This document shows, piece by piece, positions 51,709 through 60,340 of a stretch of DNA of 64,000 nucleotides. A model generated the notes under the pieces. That model made no database searches and was not told the DNA's origin. It worked only from the letters and a program-made list of their open reading frames with translations. The DNA comes from Bacillota bacterium. Lineage in GTDB: Bacteria > Bacillota > Clostridia > DSM-8532. The stretch spans positions 62,001 to 126,000 of the forward strand of contig JAEZJF010000018.1 in assembly GCA_023415825.1 (NCBI GenBank), read 5' to 3'. Numbering within the stretch: the first letter of the stretch is position 1; the number at the start of each line of letters is the position of its first letter. The position numbers and the translations under genes are program-made.

Positions 51709-52959
51709 CTAGTTACTTTCCTTTACCATTTCAAGTAACCGTTCAATTCCTTTCAAGAGCTCGGTCTGGGCACTATGTAAATAGGGCGAGGCCAAGTCCT
51801 CATAACTGCTTTCCAATGAAAGGGGATTCAGTGACGGCAAATACCCCTCATATCCCCCTGCATAGCAGATGATGCAGGCATCTTTGCCCAAAGCCTTTCT
51901 GATGATATTTTCACATGTTTGACCAAAAGAACTGCCCAATTCCAGCGGAAAGCATAAAAATGTTAAAAACCCAAAGTCAATGAATTGTATAGGGATATTT
52001 TTATCCTCTCTGGTATGATAAGGCCCTCGCTCAAGCACCGCAAGCCGGGATAAGTATTCCCTTTGCTCCTCCGTTTTCCCGCATGCACTGATGTGCTTTT
52101 TTAAATGTTGCATCCATTGTACCCGGGTTGCTTCATCCATTCCGCATCTGCCGGACAACGGAACCATTCCGTGAGCGATTCTGATCTTCATCATACTCTC
52201 ACAACAAGTGTTTTTAAGCGCCTCATTTACTGCGCTTCCCCAAAGGCTCCCCAACCGAGTTACTTCATTGAGATTCGAGTTTCTGCGTGTATAACGGGTT
52301 GAGAGATCGCCGCAGGGTCCGTTTATAAAAATCGCTTTTCCCTCGCTTTCCAGACAACTTTCCGCAGCGCCTACCAAATCCCGTGAAAACAAAAGATTTT
52401 CCTCATTAAGGACCGTAGGATGACAGGCAAAGGTACAAAGCAATATATCGCCGCCCTGCCGGGAAAACCTCACTACATCCGACTTCATTTCATAATTCTC
52501 TGCCTCTGGCCCAAGCCTGGAACTCCTTGGTGACGCTACCCCCTTCACCTTCACAGGATAGTAGAATGGCCTGGCCTCGGCAAAATCCTCTATTGCTGCT
52601 TTCAAAGCTAATATACCTATATCAAGGAGTCTCTCTACATAGTCCCGGTCATAGCCTTCACGATTTTTAAATATGCTCCCAGGCCCGCTATGTGTATGGG
52701 TGGCACATACCACCAAATGCTTACGGGGGATATTGAACCGCTCTTCAACTAAAATGCCAAATTCGGTACAAAATGCATGATCTATTCCTAGAAGATCATA
52801 AGAGCATATTGCAATTTCCGGAGCCTTTGCACCCAATATGAGTACTGAGACATAAAGTGGAGTTAACTCACCTTTTGACAGACCTTTTCGCCTGTCATAG
52901 CCTGCCATGGGCATTTGATATTCGGGTGTAATATCCAAACGTGCAAAGCCTGCCTTCAT
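51709..52959 (-). CDS. Neutral/alkaline ceramidase-family N-terminal domain hydrolase
   Basis: A 416-residue protein of the Ceramidase_alk family. AGFARLDITPEYQMPMAGY is the family's N-terminal start, and the zinc motif is CATHTHSGPG (H88, H90); TFACHPTVL gives the next His and FINGPCGDLSTRY the conserved Ser/Gly turn. It lacks a signal peptide and the C-terminal lipid-binding domain of true ceramidases, so amide hydrolysis of a non-lipid substrate such as an N-acylated or N-acetylated amino sugar is more likely. Its start overlaps the kinase stop by four bases (ATGA), so the two are translationally coupled. Confidence 0.88.
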   Translation of the reverse strand: MKAGFARLDITPEYQMPMAGYDRRKGLSKGELTPLYVSVLILGAKAPEIAICSYDLLGIDHAFCTEFGILVEERFNIPRKHLVVCATHTHSGPGSIFKNREGYDRDYVERLLDIGILALKAAIEDFAEARPFYYPVKVKGVASPRSSRLGPEAENYEMKSDVVRFSRQGGDILLCTFACHPTVLNEENLLFSRDLVGAAESCLESEGKAIFINGPCGDLSTRYTRRNSNLNEVTRLGSLWGSAVNEALKNTCCESMMKIRIAHGMVPLSGRCGMDEATRVQWMQHLKKHISACGKTEEQREYLSRLAVLERGPYHTREDKNIPIQFIDFGFLTFLCFPLELGSSFGQTCENIIRKALGKDACIICYAGGYEGYLPSLNPLSLESSYEDLASPYLHSAQTELLKGIERLLEMVKESN

Positions 52960-53915
52960 TGTCGCTCCACCCCATATTTTTTCATCATTTCTTCGGCGGC
53001 ATCTATCCTGTTGCCTTCATAAAGTGCCATAGCTGCGGCCGAAACAGCTGCAGGTATGAGTGACTCGGTTATTTCTGAGATATATTCAGAATCTTTCACA
53101 CTCTGCATTAAAAGGTCAAGGAAAGGTTCTCCCGGTTTTAAAAGGCTTCCCGAAACCACAAGGGGTACGGGCTTTTTAAGCCCAGCCTTTTTTATTACCG
53201 ATTTTATGGAAAGTGCAATCTCTTTTGCAGCGCCTTGCAAAATATCGACTGCAGTAGAATCTCCTTCGCTGTATAAATCACATACACATTTCGCCACGGA
53301 CGCAATCAGGCTGCGATGCTCTCCATTCTTTAAAATGCGATGAATAGCCCTTAGCTCCTTGATGCCAAAATGATCACAAACAGCGCGAAGGAATTTATCA
53401 TTCTCTTCTCTTCCGTCCTGTACACGGGTCGCTCGATTAATAGCTTTTCGCCCTATATCATAGCCGGAACCTTCATCCCCAAGTAAGGGACCCCACCCAC
53501 CTGTTTTGAAAAAGCTGTTTTCTTTAAACAAATAGGTCACAGATCCTGTCCCCGAGATCGTTACAATAGCCGGATTCCTCCTGGCCACCGAAAACCAGAC
53601 GGGTACGGCGTCACTATTGACAACTAAATATTCTGTATGGACGCATGACGAAAAAAAAGGGATATGCCTATCTCCACAATTCACTTCCACAGCTGCAGAA
53701 GCCACGTAGGTATATTTCAAAAGCCGTGGCTGCATATCCCCATTTCTAAAGGCACTATTGATACTCTGTTGAATGGAGCTTCTCGCCAGATCCTCCGAAC
53801 AGGACAGGTAATTTGAGGGTCCGCCCCGGCCAGTTCCAATAACCTTCCCGTTTTCATCCGCAAGCACACACAAAGTCTTTGTACCGCCACAATCCAAACC
53901 ACAATATAATTCCAT
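52956..53915 (-). CDS. BadF/BcrA-type amino-sugar kinase (MurK/NagK-like)
   Basis: About 319 residues. The start at ATG 53915 has GGGAG five bases upstream. The ASKHA phosphate loop is LDCGGTKT at about residues 6-13, the second is SGTGSVTYLF, and adenosine-site Gly residues are in LVVSGSLLKPG. The family includes eukaryotic GlcNAc kinase and the clostridial MurK, which phosphorylates GlcNAc and MurNAc. Near a NagZ-like GH3, a GHL10 glycosidase and an SIS protein, phosphorylation of free GlcNAc or MurNAc is the best reading; this is inference from context and family. It lies 18 bases after the MalG-type permease gene. Confidence 0.88.
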   Translation of the reverse strand: MELYCGLDCGGTKTLCVLADENGKVIGTGRGGPSNYLSCSEDLARSSIQQSINSAFRNGDMQPRLLKYTYVASAAVEVNCGDRHIPFFSSCVHTEYLVVNSDAVPVWFSVARRNPAIVTISGTGSVTYLFKENSFFKTGGWGPLLGDEGSGYDIGRKAINRATRVQDGREENDKFLRAVCDHFGIKELRAIHRILKNGEHRSLIASVAKCVCDLYSEGDSTAVDILQGAAKEIALSIKSVIKKAGLKKPVPLVVSGSLLKPGEPFLDLLMQSVKDSEYISEITESLIPAAVSAAAMALYEGNRIDAAEEMMKKYGVERQ

Positions 53916-53933
53916 TTTTGCTCCCATCGTTGA

Positions 53934-54767
53934 TCAGCCCTTTACTGAACCGGCCGTAAGTCCGCCGATAAACTGCTTTTGCATTAACAAGAACACAATG
54001 ATAAGCGGTAATATTGCAATAGTCATTCCTGCACAAAGGTAACCCCATTGGGTGACATTGAGCCCCTGAAACATCGTGAGGCCTTGTTGTATCACCTTCT
54101 TGTCAAGTTTGTTGACCACCACTAAAGGCCAGATGTACTGATTCCAGGACCACATGGATTTAAGGACGGCCATTGTCCCTATGATGGGCTTTGAAATTGG
54201 CAGCATAATTGTTGCATAAATTCGAAAATCTGAGGCACCATCAAGCTTTGCACATTCCTCAAGCTCGATTGGCACACTCATAAAATGCGATCGAAACAAA
54301 TAAATACCCATACCTGATGCAAGAAACGGAATAATAAGAGCTTTGTACGTACTCATCCATTTCAGCTCTCTGATAATAAGATACTGGGGTACAAGGGTTA
54401 CATAAATGGGCACCATAAGTGTTGCAAGGGCGGCATAAGTAAAAAGCTTTCTTCCAGGGAATTGCTTTCTGGCGATGACATACCCTGCCATTGAATCCAC
54501 AATGATACCTATAACCGTTATAGTCACAGTGGTAATCAAAGTATTCTTTATAAATGTACCCATGGTGACATTGGGATCAAATATTCTTGGAAAATTCCAT
54601 GCCTCAACAAAATTATTCAGGGTTACTTCCTTAGGGAAAAGCGAAGTTTGCGCTACATATGAATTAGGTGTAAGAGCGGTGGCCATCATCCAAAGGAGCG
54701 GCGAGAGCATGACCAAGGCACCCATTACCAAAAGAAAATACGAAAAGATCAATCTAATTTTTTTCAT
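53934..54767 (-). CDS. Carbohydrate ABC transporter permease, MalG type
   Basis: About 277 residues. The start at ATG 54767 has GGAGGGCGGGGC upstream and overlaps the MalF-type stop by 14 bases. Six transmembrane helices; the EAA loop is PIELEECAKLDGASDFRIYATI, and the tail reads IGGLTAGSVKG. It forms the channel of a CUT1 importer together with the MalF-type protein. No ATPase is encoded in the operon, so a shared MsmX-like ATPase is expected. The transported sugar is probably an amino sugar or its oligomer, given the kinase and NagZ-like genes that follow. Confidence 0.93.
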   Translation of the reverse strand: MKKIRLIFSYFLLVMGALVMLSPLLWMMATALTPNSYVAQTSLFPKEVTLNNFVEAWNFPRIFDPNVTMGTFIKNTLITTVTITVIGIIVDSMAGYVIARKQFPGRKLFTYAALATLMVPIYVTLVPQYLIIRELKWMSTYKALIIPFLASGMGIYLFRSHFMSVPIELEECAKLDGASDFRIYATIMLPISKPIIGTMAVLKSMWSWNQYIWPLVVVNKLDKKVIQQGLTMFQGLNVTQWGYLCAGMTIAILPLIIVFLLMQKQFIGGLTAGSVKG

Positions 54768-55659
54768 TGCCCCGCCCTCCTCTTTCTTCCTTCTCAAGTC
54801 TGTTTTGTAAAATAGATAATACCAGAAGAATGATGAAGAGCATTACGGCAATTGCGCTGGAAACACCCATTTTATAATCCTTGAATCCATTATGGTAGAG
54901 AAGCGTTACCAATGTGGTGGTGGCATATCCCGGACCGCCATCCGTTAACACCTGAACAGGAGTGAATACCTGGAAACTGCTGATAGTCTCAGTTACAAGC
55001 AGGAACAAAGTTGTCGGCCGAAGTAACGGTATGGTAATCTTTGTGAGTCTTTGCCAGGGAGTAATGGGATCCAATGAGGCCGCTTCATATATTTCGTTTG
55101 GTATGGATAACAACCCTCCGAGATAGACGATCATCACATATCCCAGGCCTTTCCAGATGCCCAATATCATGATAACAGGTAATGCGAGCTTACTGCTGGA
55201 CAGCCAGCCCACTGGTTCCATACCCAGCTTTATAAATATTTGATTGGCAATACCATTGGTGGATGTGTTGAAAATCAATGAAAACACAATGGCTACAGCC
55301 ACCATGGGACAAACATATGGCATATAATAGCTGGCTTTAAACAGATTCTTTGCTCTGAGGTCTTTATTGTTCAAAAGCAATGCTATTCCCAATCCAAGTG
55401 CCATGATCACAGGTACGGTTCCTAAAGTGTATAGAGCTGTATTTTTCAATGCCTGGGAGAAGACAGGATTCTTAAAAAGGGTTATAAAATTACTGAAACC
55501 AACAAATTCAGGTTTCTTTATGGTCATAAGATTATATTTGTAAAATGACAGTATAAAGGAATAGATCATTGGCCCGAAAATAAATACAGTAAATACAATG
55601 AGTGCCGGAAGTATAAAAATGTAGTATCCGGCTTTTTCCTTTTTACCAGCAACAATCAT
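54754..55659 (-). CDS. Carbohydrate ABC transporter permease, MalF type
   Basis: A 301-residue permease with six transmembrane helices and an EAA loop EIYEAASLDPITPWQRLTKI (the Gly of the loop is Pro-flanked here). It starts MIVAGKKEKAGYYIFILPALIV after AGGGAG. It is separated from the binding-protein gene by an 86-base gap that holds a strong stem-loop. It partners the MalG-type permease. Confidence 0.93.
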   Translation of the reverse strand: MIVAGKKEKAGYYIFILPALIVFTVFIFGPMIYSFILSFYKYNLMTIKKPEFVGFSNFITLFKNPVFSQALKNTALYTLGTVPVIMALGLGIALLLNNKDLRAKNLFKASYYMPYVCPMVAVAIVFSLIFNTSTNGIANQIFIKLGMEPVGWLSSSKLALPVIMILGIWKGLGYVMIVYLGGLLSIPNEIYEAASLDPITPWQRLTKITIPLLRPTTLFLLVTETISSFQVFTPVQVLTDGGPGYATTTLVTLLYHNGFKDYKMGVSSAIAVMLFIILLVLSILQNRLEKEERGGRGNEKN

Positions 55660-55703
55660 ATATTTACTCCCTAAAGTCTGTTGTTTCTGCGATTACTTGA
55701 AAC

Positions 55704-55741
55704 TGACGGCGGCAAGGCCACTTATGCGCATACCGCCGTCA
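55704..55741 (-). terminator. Stem-loop between binding-protein and permease genes
   Basis: TGACGGCGG / CCGCCGTCA, perfect nine-bp GC-rich stem with a 20-base loop, five bases after the SBP stop codon. There is no U-tract on the minus strand. It fits a partial terminator or stabiliser, as at the other SBP-permease junctions. Confidence 0.7.
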
Positions 55742-55745
55742 TGTG

Positions 55746-57077
55746 TTACTGAGCCAGTGCTGCGTTGATTTCAGTTTCAATGTTCTGGAGACACTGGTCT
55801 AGGCTTATCCCTCCACCGATCAGCTGCTGCATTTGAGCACGCAAAGTGGTTGTTACAGCGCTGGAGATTGTATGTTTTACATAGAACTTGCCTACTTTGA
55901 TGGCTTCAGCAAACGCGGCCTTTATAGGATTTGATGTAAAGTACGCATCTTCGGATGCACTCTTAACGGATGGGAAGAATCCAACGTTTTTGACATACTC
56001 AAGTTGGTTTTCGGTTCTGAGCATGAAATTAATCAATTTGCCTGCAGCTTCCGGATTCTGTGAAAGAGAAGGAATGACAAAGACATCGGAGCCTGCAAAA
56101 GCCGTTTGCTGATCAGCGTGCGGCATTATACCTACACCAAGCTTCTCACCGAATTTTTCATCCTTTTTAAGCTCATTGGCATAGTCACTGGTAGCTACCA
56201 TCATCGCAATTTCACCGTTAACGAACATTGCCTGCATATCTGCAAGGGCCATCGCCTCAGAGCCTTTAGGGGTTATGCCCTTCTCATAGAAATTTAAATA
56301 ATAGGTAATGGCTTCCTTCCAAATATCGTTATTGACCGCAGGAGCCGTCAAATCCGCATTCAATACGTCTCCGCCAAGGTTCCATATAAAGGTCATATAC
56401 TGTGAAGCGTATCTTGCGGAGGTACCGAAACCATAGACTTTTTTGCCGCCATAGGTTCCTGTCAGCTTTTCTGCATTGGCAAGGAATTCTTCATGCGTCC
56501 ATGAGCTGTCAGGATAAGGTACTTTGGCTTCATCAAATATACTCTTATTGTATAGAATAGTACGTGCATCAACAAAGAGGGGTACTGATATGTACTGTCC
56601 GGTAAGGTCTTTATTTGCACCTGTATAAATACCTTCCTTGGCTGATACCGGCATCAAGTCATCGATGATTTCCTTTTCTAGATAGGGTGACATGCTTTGC
56701 ACCATACCGGACTCTGCCAGAACATAGTCAAAGGGACTCCCCACGATGAGAAGGTCAGCGACATCGCCGCCGGCAATTGCAGTCTGAAAAACAGTGTGAG
56801 GGTCGTTAGACCAAGGCATCGCCTGGTACTCAACCATAATTTCCGGATTTTCCTTCATGAACTTCAAGAGCAGTCTGTTCATAACATTTGTTGCATCAGC
56901 AGTATCTGCACCTGCCTGCCAAAAACGAATTGTTACGGGCTCCTTTTCCGGGCTGTTTTCAGGAGTTGCAGAAGTACTAGGAGTTGGTGTGGGGTTTTGA
57001 CTTATTGGCTGTGATTGGCATCCGATTACTGTAAATACCATCATGGCAATGAGCAACATGCTCAAAAATCTTTTCAT
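55746..57077 (-). CDS. Extracellular solute-binding protein (family 1, lipoprotein)
   Basis: About 443 residues. The start at ATG 57077 has GGAGG at about 10 bases; the frame from 57095 would begin before the signal peptide. The lipobox TVIGC places the lipidated Cys at about residue 20, followed by a Ser/Pro/Thr linker. SBP_bac_1 features include VTIRFWQAGADTADATNVMNRL near the mature N-terminus and the ALADMQAMFVNGEIAMMVATSDY stretch. It captures the sugar for the MalF/MalG-type permeases. It is the second gene of the GntR-led operon, 40 bases after the regulator. Confidence 0.93.
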   Translation of the reverse strand: MKRFLSMLLIAMMVFTVIGCQSQPISQNPTPTPSTSATPENSPEKEPVTIRFWQAGADTADATNVMNRLLLKFMKENPEIMVEYQAMPWSNDPHTVFQTAIAGGDVADLLIVGSPFDYVLAESGMVQSMSPYLEKEIIDDLMPVSAKEGIYTGANKDLTGQYISVPLFVDARTILYNKSIFDEAKVPYPDSSWTHEEFLANAEKLTGTYGGKKVYGFGTSARYASQYMTFIWNLGGDVLNADLTAPAVNNDIWKEAITYYLNFYEKGITPKGSEAMALADMQAMFVNGEIAMMVATSDYANELKKDEKFGEKLGVGIMPHADQQTAFAGSDVFVIPSLSQNPEAAGKLINFMLRTENQLEYVKNVGFFPSVKSASEDAYFTSNPIKAAFAEAIKVGKFYVKHTISSAVTTTLRAQMQQLIGGGISLDQCLQNIETEINAALAQ

Positions 57078-57117
57078 CTTATTCCATCCTCCCACTTTTT
57101 AATTGCTTTGAGATCCT

Positions 57118-57843
57118 CTACAAGTTATTTTTTAGAATGACGTGATAGTTGAACTTTTCTCCGGGAGATACGCTCTTTGAATATTCAACCATTTTTTCGC
57201 CCTCATAAGATACGCGTTCAACCAGCATCCCCAAAGCGTTAATTGACGTGCCCAACATTTTTGCTTCCATATAATTCAACAAGACAGGAGCAAAAGTTTC
57301 CTCCGCACATGTTAGCTTTAGACTAAATTTACTTACTAAAAGGCTATAGAGAGATTGACCCTTTATCATTTCCTCAGATATACCTTCAAACCTGTTAGCA
57401 GGCAAGAAGTTTGTTTCCAGCAGCATCGGTTCTCCGTCTGCAGCTCGAAGACGAATCACCCGGTAAACCGTTGCTCCAATAGGAATTTCAAACATAGCAG
57501 CCAACTTTTCAGTTGCAGCAAGACTCAAAAAATCCAGCACCTCGGTTTGCGGTTCTTTCCCCAGCCGTCTCATATCCTCGTCAAAACTGTAAATGGTAAG
57601 CAATTCCTGCTTTATTGGAGGTCTGGATACAAAAGTGCCTTTCCCCTGTGCACTTGTCACATAACCCTTTTGCGACAGTTCCTGCAAAGCCTGACGCACG
57701 GTAGTACGACTGAGTCCGTAATCCTGGCATAGATCTCTTTCAGAAGGTAACTTGCTCCCCACTTTGTATGTACCATTTTCTATAAGCTCGGAAAGGGTAT
57801 CAGTTAACTTCAAATAGCGGAAATCTGGTTCTCTGGTCATCAA
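57118..57843 (-). CDS. GntR/HutC family transcriptional regulator (UTRA domain)
   Basis: A 241-residue repressor-type protein. An N-terminal winged helix has LPSERDLCQDYGLSRTTVRQALQEL at about residues 28-52 and the wing GKGTFVSR. The C-terminal UTRA domain (about residues 90-238, with VIRLRAADGEPMLLETNFLP) binds the effector; in the NagR/DasR/MurR-like branch this is often an amino-sugar phosphate. It is the first gene of an 11-gene operon for amino-sugar or peptidoglycan-fragment use. A TGGTAATTACCA operator sits over its transcription start, so autoregulation is likely, with release by a sugar phosphate made by the operon's kinase. Confidence 0.92.
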   Translation of the reverse strand: MMTREPDFRYLKLTDTLSELIENGTYKVGSKLPSERDLCQDYGLSRTTVRQALQELSQKGYVTSAQGKGTFVSRPPIKQELLTIYSFDEDMRRLGKEPQTEVLDFLSLAATEKLAAMFEIPIGATVYRVIRLRAADGEPMLLETNFLPANRFEGISEEMIKGQSLYSLLVSKFSLKLTCAEETFAPVLLNYMEAKMLGTSINALGMLVERVSYEGEKMVEYSKSVSPGEKFNYHVILKNNL

Positions 57844-57914
57844 TTCTCTCTCACCTTCATTTTAAGTATTTGTCCCTACCATTAGATGCCTAAAATTCTT
57901 GTTCATAAAAAGAC

Positions 57915-57926
57915 TGGTAATTACCA
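57915..57926. promoter_or_regulatory. Probable GntR operator TGGTAATTACCA
   Basis: Perfect 12-bp palindrome of the form TGGT-N4-ACCA, the pattern of HutC/DasR-type GntR operators. It starts nine bases after the -10 of the GntR promoter and so covers the expected transcription start. Confidence 0.7.
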
Positions 57927-57934
57927 CTATTCTT

Positions 57935-57963
57935 ATATTATTCACTTACATTTCAATTGTCAA
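57935..57963 (-). promoter_or_regulatory. Promoter of the GntR-led operon
   Basis: On the minus strand TTGACA (57963-57958), 17-base spacer, TAATAT (57940-57935). Leader of about 85 bases to the GntR ATG. Confidence 0.7.
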
Positions 57964-58156
57964 TAGAAAAATGACCGGTTCAATAAATTTTATTGGTACA
58001 TTTAAATGATTCAAATGAATATATTGAACATATATTGGTACATTATTTCTATACTTGTATCTTTTTTATAATACCAGTATGTCTAGCGTATTGACAAATG
58101 GTACTATAAATACTACAATGACATCAATTAATACTATACTTGGAGTCATATTTTGT

Positions 58157-59548
58157 ATGAGTATTGAACATGTTCATGCCTATATAGATCAGCATGTGGA
58201 CGATGAAATCACACTTCTTCAGCGGTTAATAAACCAGCGCAGTACCAGTACGGACGGTTGTGGTGTTCGTGAATGCGCAGAGCTTATAAAAGATATGCTC
58301 ACAGAAATGGGCATAACAGCGCGTATCATTGAAACTGCAGGGCATCCCATCCTATACGGGGAATGTATCACCAGTACCCCGGGGGCTCCTACCCTTATTA
58401 TTTACAATCACTATGATGTGCAGCCCGTAGGTGTGGAATCAGCCTGGGATACGCCTCCCTTTTTCGCTACTGTGAAAAACGGGCGCATCTACGGTCGAGG
58501 TGCCGGTGACAATAAGGGACAGTTGGCAGCAAACCTCTTTGGGGTATTTGCCTGGCTTAAGACCAATAAGAAAACTCCCATTAACGTGAAATTAGTATTT
58601 GAAGGGGAAGAGGAGATTGGCTGCCCTTCCTTCCGAGGATTCTTAGAGGAATATCCGGATTTGCTTTCCGGCGATTTGGTCATCATCTCAGATTCAGGAA
58701 TTCATCCCAGTGGGGCACCTTTTATACTTTACGGTGTACGTGGTTCCTTGAGGTTAACCCTACGCTTGACAACCTCCTCCAATGATCACCATTCTGGTAA
58801 CAAGGGCGGGGTTATTCCTGAAGCTTCCTGGGAATTGATCAATACTCTTGCCTCTATGCGGGATGCTGACGGAAAAGTTATTATTGATGGCTTTTATGAT
58901 GGTATTATTGGCCCAACCCATAAGGATCTTGAGATGATTAACAACGCCCCCTATGATGCTGAGTGCCTTGCCAAGGCCTACGCGCTTTCAAAGTCATTGA
59001 CACTCTCAAAGGAAGAATATTATAAAAAGCTTATGCTGACACCTACTCTCAGCATACTTGCAATGAAATGCGGTCAGCTCATAGAGGGTAAAACTCCCGG
59101 TGCCATACCCGGACAAGCCGCGGTTATGCTTAACGTTCGTTTCCCTTACGGACAAACAGCAAAGCAGCTTTTTGACGTTATAGAAAAGCATGTTAAAAGT
59201 CAAAACCCCAGCATTGAGGTTATCTATCATAATGCCAGTGCGGCCTCCCGGACCATGGCCGATATCCCTATTATGAATGCCATAAAACCAGCAGTTGAGC
59301 TTGGTTTTGGCAAAAAGGCCATTGAACTGCCTTCTATGGGCGCTTCATGGGGTTCCTTCTGTCTCTGGGAGCAATTAATGCACATTCCCGCAATTATCAT
59401 TCCTTATGCAAATGCCGACGAAAATAATCACGGGCCCAATGAAAACATTTGTATAGACTGCATTGTAGCCGGTGCTCACACCATCGCCCAAATACTTTAT
59501 AATTTAAGTGAGTATCCTTCAGACCTTATCAGTCATAAAATTTTGTAA
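58157..59548 (+). CDS. M20 family metallo-dipeptidase
   Basis: About 463 residues from the ATG at 58157 (the longer frame from 58055 starts inside the promoter). Zinc-peptidase residues: NHYDVQP (first His and catalytic Asp), GAGDNKGQ (bridging Asp), EGEEEIG (catalytic and ligand Glu), SDSG (ligand Asp) and NNHGPNE (last His). The dimerisation domain starts at about residue 195 (LRLTTSSNDHHSG). It resembles CNDP-type dipeptidases that act on dipeptides including beta- and gamma-linked ones. It is the first gene of a plus-strand run with a C26 hydrolase and murD. GGAG lies about 11 bases upstream, farther than ideal. Confidence 0.9.
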   Translation: MSIEHVHAYIDQHVDDEITLLQRLINQRSTSTDGCGVRECAELIKDMLTEMGITARIIETAGHPILYGECITSTPGAPTLIIYNHYDVQPVGVESAWDTPPFFATVKNGRIYGRGAGDNKGQLAANLFGVFAWLKTNKKTPINVKLVFEGEEEIGCPSFRGFLEEYPDLLSGDLVIISDSGIHPSGAPFILYGVRGSLRLTLRLTTSSNDHHSGNKGGVIPEASWELINTLASMRDADGKVIIDGFYDGIIGPTHKDLEMINNAPYDAECLAKAYALSKSLTLSKEEYYKKLMLTPTLSILAMKCGQLIEGKTPGAIPGQAAVMLNVRFPYGQTAKQLFDVIEKHVKSQNPSIEVIYHNASAASRTMADIPIMNAIKPAVELGFGKKAIELPSMGASWGSFCLWEQLMHIPAIIIPYANADENNHGPNENICIDCIVAGAHTIAQILYNLSEYPSDLISHKIL

Positions 59549-59556
59549 GGAGATTG

Positions 59557-60244
59557 ATGCATCATAAAAAAGCCTATAATTGGCGTTACCCCTGAAATAG
59601 GCAACGGTACCTACACTCTTTATACGAATTACTGCTCCATCGTTGAAAGGATGGGGGGAATGCCTGTCATACTCCCCTATGGCTTTAATTCCGTCCACCT
59701 GCTCCATGGCCTTTTATTGACAGGTGGACGTGACATCTCACCTGAAATAAGCGGATGCTGTGGGTCCCTTTTTGCTAAAGACACCTCTTTGGAGAGGGAC
59801 ACCTTTGAGCAGCATATGTTTGAAAAGGCAAGAGAGGCCGACCTTCCCATTTTGGGTATCTGCCGCGGTCATCAATTAATCAATTGCCTGTTAGGCGGTA
59901 CCCTTATTACGGATATTACTGATGCAGGGTACAAAGAACAGCATCGAGGAGGTACCCAACTCAGATATCATCCTATCTCTACTGTAGAAGGCACATTACT
60001 TCACCAACTGATAGGTCATTACAAGGAGGTATGCACCTCCCACCACCAGGCTATAAAGACCCTCGGCACCGGACTGATAGCAAGCATTTATTCACCGGAA
60101 GGAATTATTGAAGGCATTGAACACGAAAGCGGACGGATTCTGGGTGTCCAAACTCATCCGGAGCGTATGAATATGGTAGAACCTTTTGAGTGGCTAATCA
60201 AACTGGCTGGCAGCAGCATCAAAATTAAAGACAAGCAAGTTTGA
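59557..60244 (+). CDS. Gamma-glutamyl hydrolase-like peptidase C26, apparent 5' frameshift
   Basis: Class I glutamine-amidotransferase fold of the PuuD/C26 type: TGGRDISPE, nucleophile Cys in LGICRGHQLINCLLGG, then SHHQAI and GVQTHPE with the catalytic His/Glu. The first ATG in the main frame (59651) would cut off the expected N-terminus, while the same frame reads KPIIGVTPEIGNGTYTLY from about 59570. The only well placed ATG (59557, with AAGGAG upstream) is in another frame: ATG CAT CAT followed by six A (59566-59571). With five A it would read MHHKKPIIGVTPE, a typical start. So there is a one-base insertion in the A-run, slippage there, a non-standard start (ATC at 59561 or ATA at 59564), or a sequencing error. 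The family cleaves gamma-glutamyl amides. Confidence 0.82.
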
Positions 60245-60283
60245 TAATAACAGTAAGTCCCCAAGAGTTTTTCGGGTACAATG

Positions 60284-60312
60284 TTTAACCGAAAGAGCTT
60301 TCAGTGTATAAT
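60284..60312 (+). promoter_or_regulatory. Probable murD promoter
   Basis: TTTAAC (60284-60289), 17-base spacer, TATAAT (60307-60312), 28 bases before the murD ATG. A GAAAGAGCTTTC short inverted repeat lies inside the spacer. It implies that murD can be transcribed apart from the peptidase genes. Confidence 0.55.
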
Positions 60313-60340
60313 ATAATGAATATAAAAAAGAGGTTTATGA

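Larger units (their letters stand above)
57844..58156. promoter_or_regulatory. Divergent control region, GntR operon / M20 operon
   Basis: 313 bases. It holds the minus-strand GntR promoter (57935-57963), the TGGTAATTACCA operator (57915-57926), two direct copies of TATTGGTACATT (57991-58002 and 58033-58044, 42 bases apart, about four helical turns), and a plus-strand TATAAT at 58067-58072 for the M20 gene. The TGGTA half-sites suggest that the same GntR protein may also control the plus-strand genes. Confidence 0.6.
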
